A DNA stretch of 41,908 nt from NCBI GenBank assembly GCA_003566715.1, contig PXCF01000090.1:1-41908 (forward strand). The letters are read 5' to 3'. Below the pieces are notes generated by a model. It was not told the origin of the DNA and did no database searches. It was given only the letters and a program-made list of their open reading frames with translations. Source of the stretch: Cryomorphaceae bacterium. GTDB lineage: Bacteria; Bacteroidota; Bacteroidia; Flavobacteriales; Schleiferiaceae. Below, one piece after another: positions 8,852-17,347 of this stretch. The translations under genes were made by a program, and so were the position numbers. How positions within the stretch are numbered: the first letter of the stretch is position 1; each line of letters opens with the position of its first letter.

Positions 8852-11134
8852 TCAGTTTCCCTCTGTCATTTCGCGCGTTTGAGCGTCGACAACGCCAAGG
8901 GCTATCATGTTGACAATCTCCCTGACCGAACAACCCATCTGCAGGATATGCGCCGGCTTGTTGAGTCCAAGGAGCACAGGACCAAGCGCCTCGGCAGCAC
9001 CAAATTCCTGCAGGAGCTTATAAGCGATGTTACCTGCAGCCAAAGATGGGAAAATAAAGATATTGGGACGATTGCCTACCAAGTCACTGAATGGGAAATT
9101 CTCTTTCAGTAAATCGTTGTTTACCGCAAAATTGGCTTGCATCTCTCCGTCCACAATAATATCGGGATATTGGGTGCGTAAAATATCGGCTGCACGACGC
9201 ATTTTCCTGGGCACTTCCCCTTCGTGAGAGCCAAAGTTTGAGAACGACAAAAAGGCCACTTTTGGCTTGAGGTTGATGCGGCGTAAAATACTGGCGGTAT
9301 GCACGGTAATCTCCACCAAATCTTCCACTGTTGGGTCGGGGTTGATGGTGGTATCGGCAAAGAAAATCGGACCTTTTTTAGTCAACATGATATACATACC
9401 GGCGGCTCTTGATACCCCTGGCGCCGTACCGATGGTTTGAAAGACGTTTTTAGCTACTTCAGGATACTTTCTCGTGCTTCCACTAATGAAGACATCGGCA
9501 TCGCCTTCGCGCAACATCATGCACCCGAAATAATTGCGTTCACGCATCATCTTGTGGGCGTCCATCCTGGTGACTCCACGACGTTTGCGCAGCTCCCAAA
9601 ACGATTCAGCATAGGCCTCGTTCATTGGGCCATCTTCTTTAGGGTCAATTATCTGGCAGTTCTCCAGACCAACAATCTGATACTCCTCGATGATTTTTTC
9701 AATTTTACTGCGTTTACCGAGCAAAATAGGTTCAGCAATGCCTTCGTCTACCGAAATCTGTGCGGCTTTGAGCACCTTAAAAGTATCTGCTTCGGGAAGC
9801 ACCACGCGCTTTGGATTGGCACGTGCGCGTTCAATGGCCAAACGCATAAACTTATCATCGCGCCCCAGGCGATTGATGAGTTCTTCACGGTAGGCATCCC
9901 AATTGGTAATGGGATTTAGTGCCACACCGCTGTCCATTGCTGCCTTGGCAACAGCCGGAGCTATGGTGTAAATCAGTCGAGGATCAAAGGGCTTGGGAAT
10001 GATGTAATCCGGGCCAAACTGTAAGTTCTTTTGATTGTAGGCAATATTGACGATTTCCGGCACGGGTTGTTGAGCCAGCTCAGCCAACGCATGAACCGCG
10101 GCCAGTTTCATTTCTTCATTAATCGACTTGGCGCGCACATCCAAGGCGCCACGGAAAATGAATGGAAAGCCCAATACGTTGTTTACCTGATTGGGATTGT
10201 CGCTTCGACCCGTAGCCATAATGATGTCGTTTCGGGCTGTGACGGCTTTGTTGTAGGTAATTTCCGGGTCGGGATTAGCCAAGGCGAAAACAATGGGTTT
10301 CTTGGCCATGCTTTTCACCATTTCTTGAGAAAGTATATTTCCTCTGCTTAAACCAACAAACACATCTGCACCTTTAACAGCGTCTTCAATCGTATTTAAC
10401 TTGGTTTTTCGGGCAAAAAAGGCCTTCTCTTCAGTGAGGTTTTCGCGATCGGTTGTAATGACGCCTTTAGAGTCAAGCATCAATAGATTCTCTTTCTTTA
10501 CACCGAGTGCTAAATATAATTTGGCACAACTTACCGCACTGGCGCCAGCACCGTTGAACACAACCTTAACCTTATTCGCTTTTTTCTTGACGAGTTTAAG
10601 CGCATTGATCAAAGCGGCACCGGAAATGATGGCGGTTCCGTGTTGATCGTCGTGCATCACGGGAATATCTAATTCATCGCGCAATCGCTGTTCGATGTAA
10701 AAGCAGTCGGGTGCGGAGATGTCTTCAAGATTGATTCCGCCAAACGTAGGCGCCATAATTTTTACGGCTTCGACAAATTTTTCCGGATCTTTGGTATCCA
10801 TTTCAATATCAAACACATCAATATCGGAAAAGATTTTAAAGAGCAATCCCTTTCCCTCCATCACAGGTTTTGATGCTAAAGCACCGATATCGCCAAGGCC
10901 CAGTACCGCCGTTCCGTTTGAAATAACCGCTACTAAGTTTCCCTTGGCGGTGTACTTGTAGGCGTCGTCCGGAGTTTTTGCAATTTCCTTACAGGGCTCA
11001 GCCACCCCGGGTGAGTAGGCAATGGCCAGGTCGCGCTGACTGTTTGACGGCTTTGAGGGAATGACTTCAATTTTTCCCGGCCTTCCCTGACTGTGATAAT
11101 CGAGGATATCTTTTTTATTCAGTTTCTTTCCCAT
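8852..11134 (-). CDS. maeB: NADP-dependent malic enzyme with phosphotransacetylase-like domain
   Basis: Oxidatively decarboxylates malate to pyruvate with production of NADPH. The N-terminal malic enzyme half (about residues 15-420) shows AYSPGVAEPC, the GKGLLFK segment and a dinucleotide-binding FNGAGASAVSCAKLY. The C-terminal half (about 430-760) resembles phosphotransacetylase and in this family is regulatory rather than catalytic. I chose the ATG at 11134 (MGKKLNKKDIL), which fits the family's short N-terminus; an in-frame ATG at 11146 is possible. Either start lies inside the end of hflX, so translation is probably coupled. About 760 residues, normal length. Confidence 0.94.
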   Translation of the reverse strand: MGKKLNKKDILDYHSQGRPGKIEVIPSKPSNSQRDLAIAYSPGVAEPCKEIAKTPDDAYKYTAKGNLVAVISNGTAVLGLGDIGALASKPVMEGKGLLFKIFSDIDVFDIEMDTKDPEKFVEAVKIMAPTFGGINLEDISAPDCFYIEQRLRDELDIPVMHDDQHGTAIISGAALINALKLVKKKANKVKVVFNGAGASAVSCAKLYLALGVKKENLLMLDSKGVITTDRENLTEEKAFFARKTKLNTIEDAVKGADVFVGLSRGNILSQEMVKSMAKKPIVFALANPDPEITYNKAVTARNDIIMATGRSDNPNQVNNVLGFPFIFRGALDVRAKSINEEMKLAAVHALAELAQQPVPEIVNIAYNQKNLQFGPDYIIPKPFDPRLIYTIAPAVAKAAMDSGVALNPITNWDAYREELINRLGRDDKFMRLAIERARANPKRVVLPEADTFKVLKAAQISVDEGIAEPILLGKRSKIEKIIEEYQIVGLENCQIIDPKEDGPMNEAYAESFWELRKRRGVTRMDAHKMMRERNYFGCMMLREGDADVFISGSTRKYPEVAKNVFQTIGTAPGVSRAAGMYIMLTKKGPIFFADTTINPDPTVEDLVEITVHTASILRRINLKPKVAFLSFSNFGSHEGEVPRKMRRAADILRTQYPDIIVDGEMQANFAVNNDLLKENFPFSDLVGNRPNIFIFPSLAAGNIAYKLLQEFGAAEALGPVLLGLNKPAHILQMGCSVREIVNMIALGVVDAQTREMTEGN

Positions 11135-12353
11135 TTGTTTCGTCATTTAAATTCCAATAGTCTGTATAGCCCTCCGTAAAGGGGTAACGCTCATCTCTGA
11201 TGCGCGTTATCATCTGACGTAGCTTGGTTTTTAGTTCTTCAATATTTTTGCCATCGGTGGCTGAAATAAACACCACATCGTTGCCCATGCGGTTCATCCA
11301 CGTTTGTTTCCAGTCCGACAAAGACATATTGGCCTTTTGCATCGGTCCAAGATCGTCTTCGTCTTTTTCCTCGTGGGTAAAGGCATCAATTTTATTAAAC
11401 ACCAGCAGGGTTTCCTTTTCTTCTCCGCTGATTTCCGAAAGTGTTTCCTGTACCGTTTTGATTTGGTCCTCAAAAAACGGATGAGAAATATCCACCACGT
11501 GCACCAATAAATCCGCTTCTCGCACCTCGTCGAGTGTTGATTTAAAAGACTCTACAAGTTGAGTGGGTAATTTTCGAATAAACCCTACGGTATCGCTCAA
11601 TAAGAAAGTGATGCCTTCGAGGAAGACCTTTCTTACGGTGGTATCTAGGGTGGCGAAAAGTTTATTTTCTGCAAACACTTCTGACTTCGACAAGAGGTTC
11701 ATCAAAGTTGATTTACCGACGTTGGTATACCCGACTAAGGCAACGCGCACCAATTGGTCGCGTGACTTTCGTTGGGTGGCCATTTGTCGGTCGATTTTAC
11801 TCAACTTATCTTTGAGCAAAGCAATTTTTTGGGTAATAATTCGACGGTCTGTTTCAATCTGCGTCTCACCGGGACCTCGCATACCTATCCCCCCTTTCTG
11901 GCGCTCGAGGTGGGTCCACATTCGGGTAAGTCTTGGCAATAAGTATTGGTATTGCGCCAATTCCACCTGAGTTCTTGAGTGTGCTGTCCGCGCACGAGAA
12001 GCGAAGATATCGAGAATTAGATTGGTTCGATCCATCACCTTTTGCTCAAAAACCTTTTCGAGGTTTTTGATTTGCGAAGGTGTTAATTCATCGTCGAAGA
12101 TGATCAGATCAACCTCATTTTCTTTGACATAATTGGCAATGTCGTTAATTTTACCCATACCGAGATAAGTTCGCGGATGGGGATTGGATAATTTTTGAGA
12201 AAAGCGTTTCAGTGTATGTGCTCCGGCGGTTTTGGCCAAAAACTCAAGTTCATCTAAATACTCTTTTAGCAAATCGTCACTCATGTGACGCGTATGGGCA
12301 CCTACCAAAACAGCTGTTTCGTTTTGCTTTCCTCTTTCTTGTCTTTCAAGCAT
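11115..12353 (-). CDS. hflX: Ribosome-associated GTPase HflX
   Basis: GTPase that binds the 50S subunit and splits stalled ribosomes, especially after stress. 412 residues: an N-terminal glycine-rich HflX domain with YLGMGK (63-68) and the linker GMRGPGETQIE (157-167), a helical hairpin, then the G domain with G1 GYTNVGKST (208-216), G3 DTVGF and G4 NKID. The stop lies inside maeB, downstream on the same strand, so the two are one operon. A plausible promoter is found just upstream. Confidence 0.95.
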   Translation of the reverse strand: MLERQERGKQNETAVLVGAHTRHMSDDLLKEYLDELEFLAKTAGAHTLKRFSQKLSNPHPRTYLGMGKINDIANYVKENEVDLIIFDDELTPSQIKNLEKVFEQKVMDRTNLILDIFASRARTAHSRTQVELAQYQYLLPRLTRMWTHLERQKGGIGMRGPGETQIETDRRIITQKIALLKDKLSKIDRQMATQRKSRDQLVRVALVGYTNVGKSTLMNLLSKSEVFAENKLFATLDTTVRKVFLEGITFLLSDTVGFIRKLPTQLVESFKSTLDEVREADLLVHVVDISHPFFEDQIKTVQETLSEISGEEKETLLVFNKIDAFTHEEKDEDDLGPMQKANMSLSDWKQTWMNRMGNDVVFISATDGKNIEELKTKLRQMITRIRDERYPFTEGYTDYWNLNDETNGKETE

Positions 12354-12373
12354 GCAATTGCTTTGTTTTTATG

Positions 12374-12406
12374 CGAAATTAATTTGTTGCTACTTATGTA
12401 AACCAA
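12374..12406 (-). promoter_or_regulatory. Probable promoter of hflX-maeB
   Basis: On the minus strand, TTG (12406-12404) is followed after 22 bp by TAATTTCG (12381-12374), one mismatch from TAnnTTTG. The hflX start is 20 bp downstream. The stretch 12407-12511 holds no recognisable feature. Confidence 0.4.
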
Positions 12407-12511
12407 TAACATATTTATGTTTCTCTCTTAAAAAAACAAAAATATGAAACATTACGTCCTTGCGGTAGCGGAGTGAATGGGGAGTGACAAGAATGAAGGG
12501 CGGCCGATGAA

Positions 12512-12958
12512 TCAGTTTAGGTTCCACCAATTGGCCCAAGGCACGCGCGAAAGCAATAAGATAAATCCGATAGAGAATAAAAAGGCCAATTTCTTAAATT
12601 TGATTTTATCACCGGCTACTTTTTTGGCTTTTACAGATCCCATGGTAATGGCAACAACTGCGAGCAAATTAGCTGTAATGTGTTCCAACAGCATAAATCT
12701 GAGCGCGGAATTACGCATGGCCTCACCTACATTTGAAAAGGCTTCTTGGGTAATGGGGCTTAAAAACAGGTAAAGCACCAAACCAATTAAAAACTGTGTA
12801 TGAACCACCATCACAACGATCTTGCTCCACTTCTTATCGGAGTCGGAGTAAGTGGCATTTTGATTAATTTTTACAATCCATCTTATTATTGAAACCATCA
12901 ACAAAAGAAAGACAACGTATGCCAGGATGGAGTGAATGTTTAGTACTATTGGATACAT
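12512..12958 (-). CDS. Four-helix membrane protein (cytochrome B-like family of Bacteroidota)
   Basis: 148 residues with four hydrophobic segments (about 5-28, 45-67, 88-108, 122-140) and short loops. Three histidines sit at or near helix positions: His9 in NIHSILAY, His53 in VHTQFL and one in LLEHITAN. From memory, the family is common in Bacteroidota and often labelled cytochrome B, and the histidines would suit haem ligation, but this is not proven. A precise -7 box lies 20 bp upstream, and it appears to be a single-gene unit. Function is unknown. Confidence 0.8.
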   Translation of the reverse strand: MYPIVLNIHSILAYVVFLLLMVSIIRWIVKINQNATYSDSDKKWSKIVVMVVHTQFLIGLVLYLFLSPITQEAFSNVGEAMRNSALRFMLLEHITANLLAVVAITMGSVKAKKVAGDKIKFKKLAFLFSIGFILLLSRVPWANWWNLN

Positions 12959-12977
12959 ATGATTAAAATTTGAAGGT

Positions 12978-12985
12978 CAAACCTA
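12978..12985 (-). promoter_or_regulatory. -7 box for the 148-residue membrane protein
   Basis: TAGGTTTG on the minus strand matches TAnnTTTG exactly, 20 bp before the start codon. No TTG element is seen at the right distance. Confidence 0.45.
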
Positions 12986-12987
12986 CG

Positions 12988-13024
12988 AAAAAAAAAGAGA
13001 GCTTTTGAAAAAAAAACACAAAAG
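12988..13024 (-). terminator. Possible terminator of the 170-residue protein gene
   Basis: On the minus strand CTTTTG (13024-13019) can pair with CAAAAG (13007-13002), and a run of T follows. The stem is weak and the region is very A/T-rich, so this may be chance. Confidence 0.3.
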
Positions 13025-13031
13025 TTGACGG

Positions 13032-13544
13032 CTAAACCTCTCTGCCATCTAAGTTGCCTTGCTTTTGGTTTTTATTTTTTATTTTTTCTAAAATGCTCTG
13101 GATTTTATCTCTTTTACTTTGTGATAGAAAAGTCACGTTCAGCTTCCTGGTCTTCTCTTCGTTGGTATTAGAAATAGTCTTTATTATCAAGGTTTTTTTT
13201 AATCCTTTTGACTCAAAGCTGAACTCTTTGAGCATTCTACGAGGGAACTCAGAGGCTCCATTGTAGTAACCGCTAAGAGGCAACTTCTTAAACAACGGCA
13301 CGTCTCTCAAAGTGATGATTTCATATTCTATTTGAAAAACGCAGTATCGAAAACGCATGGAAAAAATACAAAACAGCACCGAAGCAGCGATTAACGCAGG
13401 AATATAATCGGCAAACAACCAACCTATACTTCCCGGTATGAGCGACAGCAACATATTAAAAACGATGACAAAAACGGACACAATTGCTAATGTTCTTAGC
13501 AAATATGTCAACCACATATTGTCTATCTTCGTAAGCTTACTCAT
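13032..13544 (-). CDS. Small membrane protein of unknown function
   Basis: 170 residues. Two hydrophobic segments at about residues 14-36 and 43-63 are separated by a short loop (SLIPGSIGWLFADY), an alpha-hairpin in the membrane. The remainder (about 65-170) is basic and soluble and ends with a Lys-rich helix (SKRDKIQSILEKIKNKNQK). The arrangement of two helices followed by a beta-rich cytoplasmic part resembles PH-like membrane proteins, but I cannot assign a family. It has its own promoter with both elements. AT-rich compared with neighbouring enzymes. Confidence 0.7.
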   Translation of the reverse strand: MSKLTKIDNMWLTYLLRTLAIVSVFVIVFNMLLSLIPGSIGWLFADYIPALIAASVLFCIFSMRFRYCVFQIEYEIITLRDVPLFKKLPLSGYYNGASEFPRRMLKEFSFESKGLKKTLIIKTISNTNEEKTRKLNVTFLSQSKRDKIQSILEKIKNKNQKQGNLDGREV

Positions 13545-13572
13545 TGAGCTATTTAAGTTTATAGGAGTTGTG

Positions 13573-13605
13573 CAAATGTACTAATCAAAATCAATTAAAC
13601 TTCAA
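13573..13605 (-). promoter_or_regulatory. Promoter of the 170-residue membrane protein
   Basis: On the minus strand, TTG (13605-13603), a 22-bp spacer and TACATTTG (13580-13573), an exact -7 match, lie 28 bp before the start codon. Confidence 0.55.
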
Positions 13606-13698
13606 CGTAAGAAAAATAGATTCTTAAAAGAAAGGAATAAATGTATTATGCGCTCACAATGAATGTATAACACTTTTTTTTCACGTAAAAAACAAACA

Positions 13699-14274
13699 TT
13701 ACGAGGTATAAAGAATCTGTTGATCAATATGTTCCCAAACAGCTTTCGGAAGTAAGAAAGTTTTGGGTGTTTTGTTTTTAATGGATTTTCTTATTTCAGT
13801 AGCTGAAACACCTATTAACGGTGCGTCCGATATGTGAATATTTTCAGATGAAAAGTATTTGCCTTCAGGTGGAAAACCGGGCCGGGGATAGACAATTATT
13901 TTTTGATTGCGCAGAATATCCTCTCCATTTTTCCAACGGGGCAGGTTTTGCAAACCATCTGAGCCAATCAACATTGCAAATGATTTATCGGGATAAGCCT
14001 CTTTAAATGCACGTAAACTGTCGTATGTATAAGAGGGCTCAGGTAAACCAAACTCCAGATTACTGCTTTTGAAATAAGGGCATTCTGCAATGGCTAAATT
14101 AACCATGTGCAATCGCTCGTATTTATCAACCAATGAAGCGGAGGTTTTAAATGGGTTTTGTGGGCTCACTACAAACCACACCTCTTCTAATCCCATTTCG
14201 TAATAAATGTGCTGTGCCACTACGAGATGACCTATGTGAACAGGATTAAAGCTACCAAAAAACAATCCTATCAT
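13699..14274 (-). CDS. nadD: Nicotinate-nucleotide adenylyltransferase
   Basis: Adenylates nicotinate mononucleotide to deamido-NAD, the step before NAD synthetase. 191 residues, standard length. The nucleotidyl-transferase signature is GSFNPVHIGH (7-16), with the HxGH-type histidines His13 and His16, and the C-terminal ISATxxR-like motif appears as VSATEIRKSI. The start overlaps the gmk stop by four bases (ATGA), so translation is coupled in the order yicC-gmk-nadD. Confidence 0.94.
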   Translation of the reverse strand: MIGLFFGSFNPVHIGHLVVAQHIYYEMGLEEVWFVVSPQNPFKTSASLVDKYERLHMVNLAIAECPYFKSSNLEFGLPEPSYTYDSLRAFKEAYPDKSFAMLIGSDGLQNLPRWKNGEDILRNQKIIVYPRPGFPPEGKYFSSENIHISDAPLIGVSATEIRKSIKNKTPKTFLLPKAVWEHIDQQILYTS

Positions 14275-14837
14275 TGTGCAAGAAATTTGTTTACCACCTC
14301 GCTGATTTCGCGCTTTGCATGTTCCAAGTTATTGTTGGTTAGGACGTAATCAAACTGTCCGGCCATCACCATTTCCTCTTCCGCTCTAGCTACACGCATA
14401 TCTATCTCAGAAGCGTTATCGGTTCCGCGCATGGTCAATCGCTCTCGCAGCGTATCAATGCTGGGAGGTTGTATAAAGATGGATAAACTGTTATCCGGAA
14501 ATTGGCGTTTAAGGTTGGCGCCTCCTTGCACATCAATATCAAAGACCACGTGACTTCCTGTGTTGAAGATACGCTCCACTTCTGACTTTAACGTTCCGTA
14601 ATACCTTCCGGGATAAACTTGCTCGTATTCAACAAATGCACCTTCGGCGATCATTTTTTCAAATGCCTCCACACTGAGGAAATAATAATCCTTGCCGTGC
14701 GCTTCTTTTCCTCTTGGCGCACGGGTGGTAGCGCTAATAGAAAAGGACAAATCGCTGCGTTGACTCAGTAGATGCTTGACCAAGGTTGTTTTACCGGAAC
14801 CGCTCGGAGCAGATAATATGAGCATTTTCCCGGCCAT
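14271..14837 (-). CDS. gmk: Guanylate kinase
   Basis: Phosphorylates GMP to GDP. The P-loop SAPSGSGKTT lies near the N-terminus; the GMP-binding region includes TTRAPRGKE and YYFLSVEAFE; the lid and FIQPPSIDTLRERL follow. I take the ATG at 14837 (MAGKMLILS, 188 residues). A GTG two codons upstream at 14843 overlaps the yicC stop as GTGA and is a real alternative, since such 4-bp overlaps give coupling. The stop overlaps the nadD start. Confidence 0.95.
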   Translation of the reverse strand: MAGKMLILSAPSGSGKTTLVKHLLSQRSDLSFSISATTRAPRGKEAHGKDYYFLSVEAFEKMIAEGAFVEYEQVYPGRYYGTLKSEVERIFNTGSHVVFDIDVQGGANLKRQFPDNSLSIFIQPPSIDTLRERLTMRGTDNASEIDMRVARAEEEMVMAGQFDYVLTNNNLEHAKREISEVVNKFLAQ

Positions 14838-14839
14838 AA

Positions 14840-15703
14840 TCACACAATGTTAAGATTAATTTCCTTGATCTGCTCGAGAATTTCTTTCATTTCTACTACG
14901 CGCTTTTGAATGCCTTCATGTTGACATTTTGAGCCAAGCGTATTTATTTCTCGGCCCATCTCTTGAGCGATAAAATTAAGTTTTCGACCACTGTGTTTAG
15001 ACATACTCATCTCACTCAAAAAGTATTCTAAGTGTTGCTTGAGTCGCACTTTTTCCTCGTTGATATCTAATTTTTCCAAGTAGTAAATCATTTCTTGTTC
15101 AAAGCGATCGCGGTTTACGTCAACGTTTAACTCATTGAGTTGTGACAAAAATTTATTTCTTATACGCTCGGTGCGCTCTGCTTCCATTGCAGGGATTTCT
15201 TCCAGTAATTGGGCAATGGTATTGACCGCATTATGTAAATCTTTTTCCATCGCCGCCCCTTCGTCTTCGCGATAACTTACCAGTTGCGCAGTAGCTACTT
15301 CAACAACTTTCATCAATGTATCAAATTCGGTTTCACTAAGCGGATCATCACTCGTGTTGAGCACATCGGGCATACGCATAGCGGCAGAAAGCGGGTCGCC
15401 TGTCGCTGCGGTTTCTTTAAGGATTGAATTAAACGAATCAACATACGACTTCAACCGATCCAAATCAACAGCACCCGACAAATTCGTTTTTTGGGACTGC
15501 AGAGAAATCTGCACATCCACTTTACCCCGTACAATATGTTGCTGAAAATACTTGCGCATCTCTGCTTCGTAAGGACGTAGCAAATGAGGAATTCTAAAAT
15601 TTATATCGAATGATTTGCTGTTTAGCGTGCGTAGTTCAGCGATGAAGTGAAAGCGCTCAGAAGCTTTTTCGGCTTTACCGTATCCGGTCATTGATTGTAT
15701 CAT
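14840..15703 (-). CDS. yicC: YicC/YloC-type endoribonuclease
   Basis: Stress-related endoribonuclease family, cytoplasmic. The frame is open upstream to 15781, but the ATG at 15703 gives the family's typical MIQSMTGYGKAE opening, so the protein is 287 residues. It has the N-terminal YicC domain (about 1-155, with ELRTLNSKSFDINFR) and the C-terminal DUF1732 domain with the conserved GRKLNFIAQEMGREINTLGSK region near the end. The acidic and glutamine-rich C-terminal residues fit the family. It overlaps gmk; yicC-gmk order is widespread in bacteria. A -7 box is 18 bp upstream. Confidence 0.93.
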   Translation of the reverse strand: MIQSMTGYGKAEKASERFHFIAELRTLNSKSFDINFRIPHLLRPYEAEMRKYFQQHIVRGKVDVQISLQSQKTNLSGAVDLDRLKSYVDSFNSILKETAATGDPLSAAMRMPDVLNTSDDPLSETEFDTLMKVVEVATAQLVSYREDEGAAMEKDLHNAVNTIAQLLEEIPAMEAERTERIRNKFLSQLNELNVDVNRDRFEQEMIYYLEKLDINEEKVRLKQHLEYFLSEMSMSKHSGRKLNFIAQEMGREINTLGSKCQHEGIQKRVVEMKEILEQIKEINLNIV

Positions 15704-15721
15704 AGTCTTTGTCGTATCCGG

Positions 15722-15729
15722 CAAAGGTA
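15722..15729 (-). promoter_or_regulatory. -7 box for yicC-gmk-nadD
   Basis: TACCTTTG on the minus strand matches TAnnTTTG exactly, 18 bp before the yicC start. It supports the start chosen at 15703 over the longer frame. No TTG is at the expected distance. Confidence 0.45.
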
Positions 15730-15770
15730 AATCTTGTGCGACAATTATGCTGTTTATTTGTCTACTGCTA

Positions 15771-15819
15771 ATACAAGGCATGCCGATCTCAGTACAGATA
15801 CAAGGTATACCTTGTATCT
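15771..15819. promoter_or_regulatory. 24-bp perfect palindrome plus a second copy of its core
   Basis: 15796-15819 reads identically on both strands: half-site AGATACAAGGTA and its complement TACCTTGTATCT. A related sequence, ATACAAGGCATGCC at 15771-15784, matches the palindrome's ATACAAGGTATACC (15798-15811) at 12 of 14 positions, 27 bp away. It lies between the stop of the last respiratory-operon gene and the yicC promoter. There is no T tract, so an operator is more likely than a terminator. Confidence 0.6.
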
Positions 15820-15820
15820 A

Positions 15821-16051
15821 CTAGGCCTGTCCCTTTTTTTTATAAAAATACCAGGTAACAGCTACAATGCCCATGAGCAAGTAAGGCATAAACATCAAAT
15901 AAAGAATACCATTATTGAGACCTGTTGCGCCTTTGCTACCTGTAGATGTTTCCGCTACCGCTTTACACATGGCGCACTGGGCTTCGGCCGACTGTGGGAA
16001 CAAATAGGCAAAAGCAAGCAATAACACAAATAAGAAAATACGCTTATCCAT
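15821..16051 (-). CDS. Small exported membrane protein with CAMC motif, cytochrome oxidase operon
   Basis: 76 residues from the ATG at 16049-16051 (MDKRIFLFVLLL). The longer frame to 16084 would spoil the signal peptide. A signal sequence ends near SAEAQ, followed at once by CAMCKAVAETS and then one transmembrane helix (about 48-68) and a KKK tail. A CxxC just outside the membrane suggests metal or redox chemistry. The gene overlaps the DUF420 gene by eight bases and closes the respiratory operon. From memory, similar small proteins accompany oxidase genes in other Bacteroidota. A role in copper delivery or haem/oxidase maturation is an inference from context. Confidence 0.75.
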   Translation of the reverse strand: MDKRIFLFVLLLAFAYLFPQSAEAQCAMCKAVAETSTGSKGATGLNNGILYLMFMPYLLMGIVAVTWYFYKKKGQA

Positions 16052-16604
16052 AATAGGGGTACATAAAGACATAGACCAACACACCGGTGATGGCTACATA
16101 AAGCCATATTGGATATGTCCATTTAACGACGGCTTTGTGCTTCTCAATTTGATTGACATAGGCGCGATAAATGGCTAACATGGCTAAAGGCAGCACCGGA
16201 ACAGATAGAATAATGTGAGAAATAAGTATGAAAAAATACAGCGATCGCATCCAACCTTCGCCGCCGTAGGGTACCGGCTCATTTGAAAGTTTGGAAATAA
16301 CGTACGATACCAAAAAAACAGCTGATAAAATAAAAGCAGACGCCATTACCAGGCGGTGTTGTTGAATCATTTTTCTCTTAATGAACACCCCCCCGAGCAA
16401 CAATAAGATAAACGTTGAACCGTTGAGTACCGCGTGCAAAAAAGGCAAGCCTTGCACTATAGGGTTATCCGTATCAATCCTTGCGCTTTCCGGAAGCACC
16501 ATTAATATGGCAACGGCGACGGGCACCACAATCGAGAGAATGGCAATGAGGCTAAGGGCCTTTTTTTCGTTGGAAAGTATTTTATCCATCTTTGCGATAA
16601 TCAT
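16044..16604 (-). CDS. DUF420 membrane protein, CtaM-like oxidase assembly factor
   Basis: 186 residues with five hydrophobic segments (about 16-38, 52-74, 84-107, 120-145, 160-182). Sequence features such as LPFLHAVLNGSTF, KRKMIQQHRLVMASA and HKAVVKWTYPIWLYVAITG are those of the DUF420 family. Family member CtaM of Staphylococcus is needed for maturation of an aa3-type oxidase. Here it sits directly after SCO (no intergenic base) and overlaps the next gene, which supports the same role. Conserved histidines in the helices could bind copper or haem, which is not proven. Confidence 0.85.
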   Translation of the reverse strand: MIIAKMDKILSNEKKALSLIAILSIVVPVAVAILMVLPESARIDTDNPIVQGLPFLHAVLNGSTFILLLLGGVFIKRKMIQQHRLVMASAFILSAVFLVSYVISKLSNEPVPYGGEGWMRSLYFFILISHIILSVPVLPLAMLAIYRAYVNQIEKHKAVVKWTYPIWLYVAITGVLVYVFMYPYYG

Positions 16605-17342
16605 TTATTTCTTTTGGGACGCTTGATGCTCTCGTCTGGCGCGATCTTTTTCCAGCTCTGCTTTGAGCACTTTGATATCGTCCACCATATCTTTTACCTC
16701 CACAGGCTCCAATGAATTATAAACACCCATTAGGTTGCCTAGTTCATCGCGTCGACTTCTAATTCGGCCATTCCAATCTACTAAGACCAACATTTCTGAG
16801 TGCAAAAAACCACCCGGAGCCAGTTCATCTTCCATGGCCGAGAGGAAAAAGGCAGCTGCTAATTTGTGGGTAGCCTCTTTTTCACCCCTTACAAAGTTCC
16901 AAACGGCTGGCTGGCGCTCTTTGCCTTTTAGGTCTAAAGCATAAGCACGTAAGGTCGGTATATCGTCTGTTTCCGGATCTACCGTAAAAGACAGGATGCG
17001 AAAATCTTCAATGTGTTTAAAGCGATCATACAGCTGATCCTTTACTTGATAGTTCATTGGACCGCAAACGCTCGGACAAGTAGAAAAGAAAAAGTTGACA
17101 ACCGTTATGCGATCGTCAAAGAACGAGCGGTCGACATCTTCTCCAAACTGATTGACATATCCGGCAAATTCCGGAATGCTGTAAGGAATGGTATCACCTG
17201 CATCGGTCACTTGTTTGGGACCAGCATATTCAAGCGATTGAAAAAATACCTCTTTTACATTGTAAACCCAAATGTAATAGAGCAAAAAAGGCAATATCAG
17301 TATTGCTACCAATATCGCCCATTTCTTAAAATTGATTTTCAT
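16605..17342 (-). CDS. SCO1/SenC copper chaperone for cytochrome oxidase
   Basis: Membrane-anchored thioredoxin-fold protein that helps build the CuA centre. The ATG at 17342 (MKINFKKWAIL) is chosen because it starts the transmembrane anchor (about 8-26); the open frame upstream to 17459 has no sense. 245 residues. The copper ligands are all present: Cys89 and Cys93 in STCPSVCGPM and His181 in GGFLHSEM. It lies five bases after coxIV and directly before the DUF420 gene. A CuA-containing subunit II, the expected client, is not in the window. Confidence 0.92.
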   Translation of the reverse strand: MKINFKKWAILVAILILPFLLYYIWVYNVKEVFFQSLEYAGPKQVTDAGDTIPYSIPEFAGYVNQFGEDVDRSFFDDRITVVNFFFSTCPSVCGPMNYQVKDQLYDRFKHIEDFRILSFTVDPETDDIPTLRAYALDLKGKERQPAVWNFVRGEKEATHKLAAAFFLSAMEDELAPGGFLHSEMLVLVDWNGRIRSRRDELGNLMGVYNSLEPVEVKDMVDDIKVLKAELEKDRARREHQASQKK

Positions 17343-17347
17343 GTTGT

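Noticed and set aside
15796-15819. Palindrome as terminator of the oxidase operon
   Set aside because: No T tract follows on either strand, and a second core copy fits an operator better.
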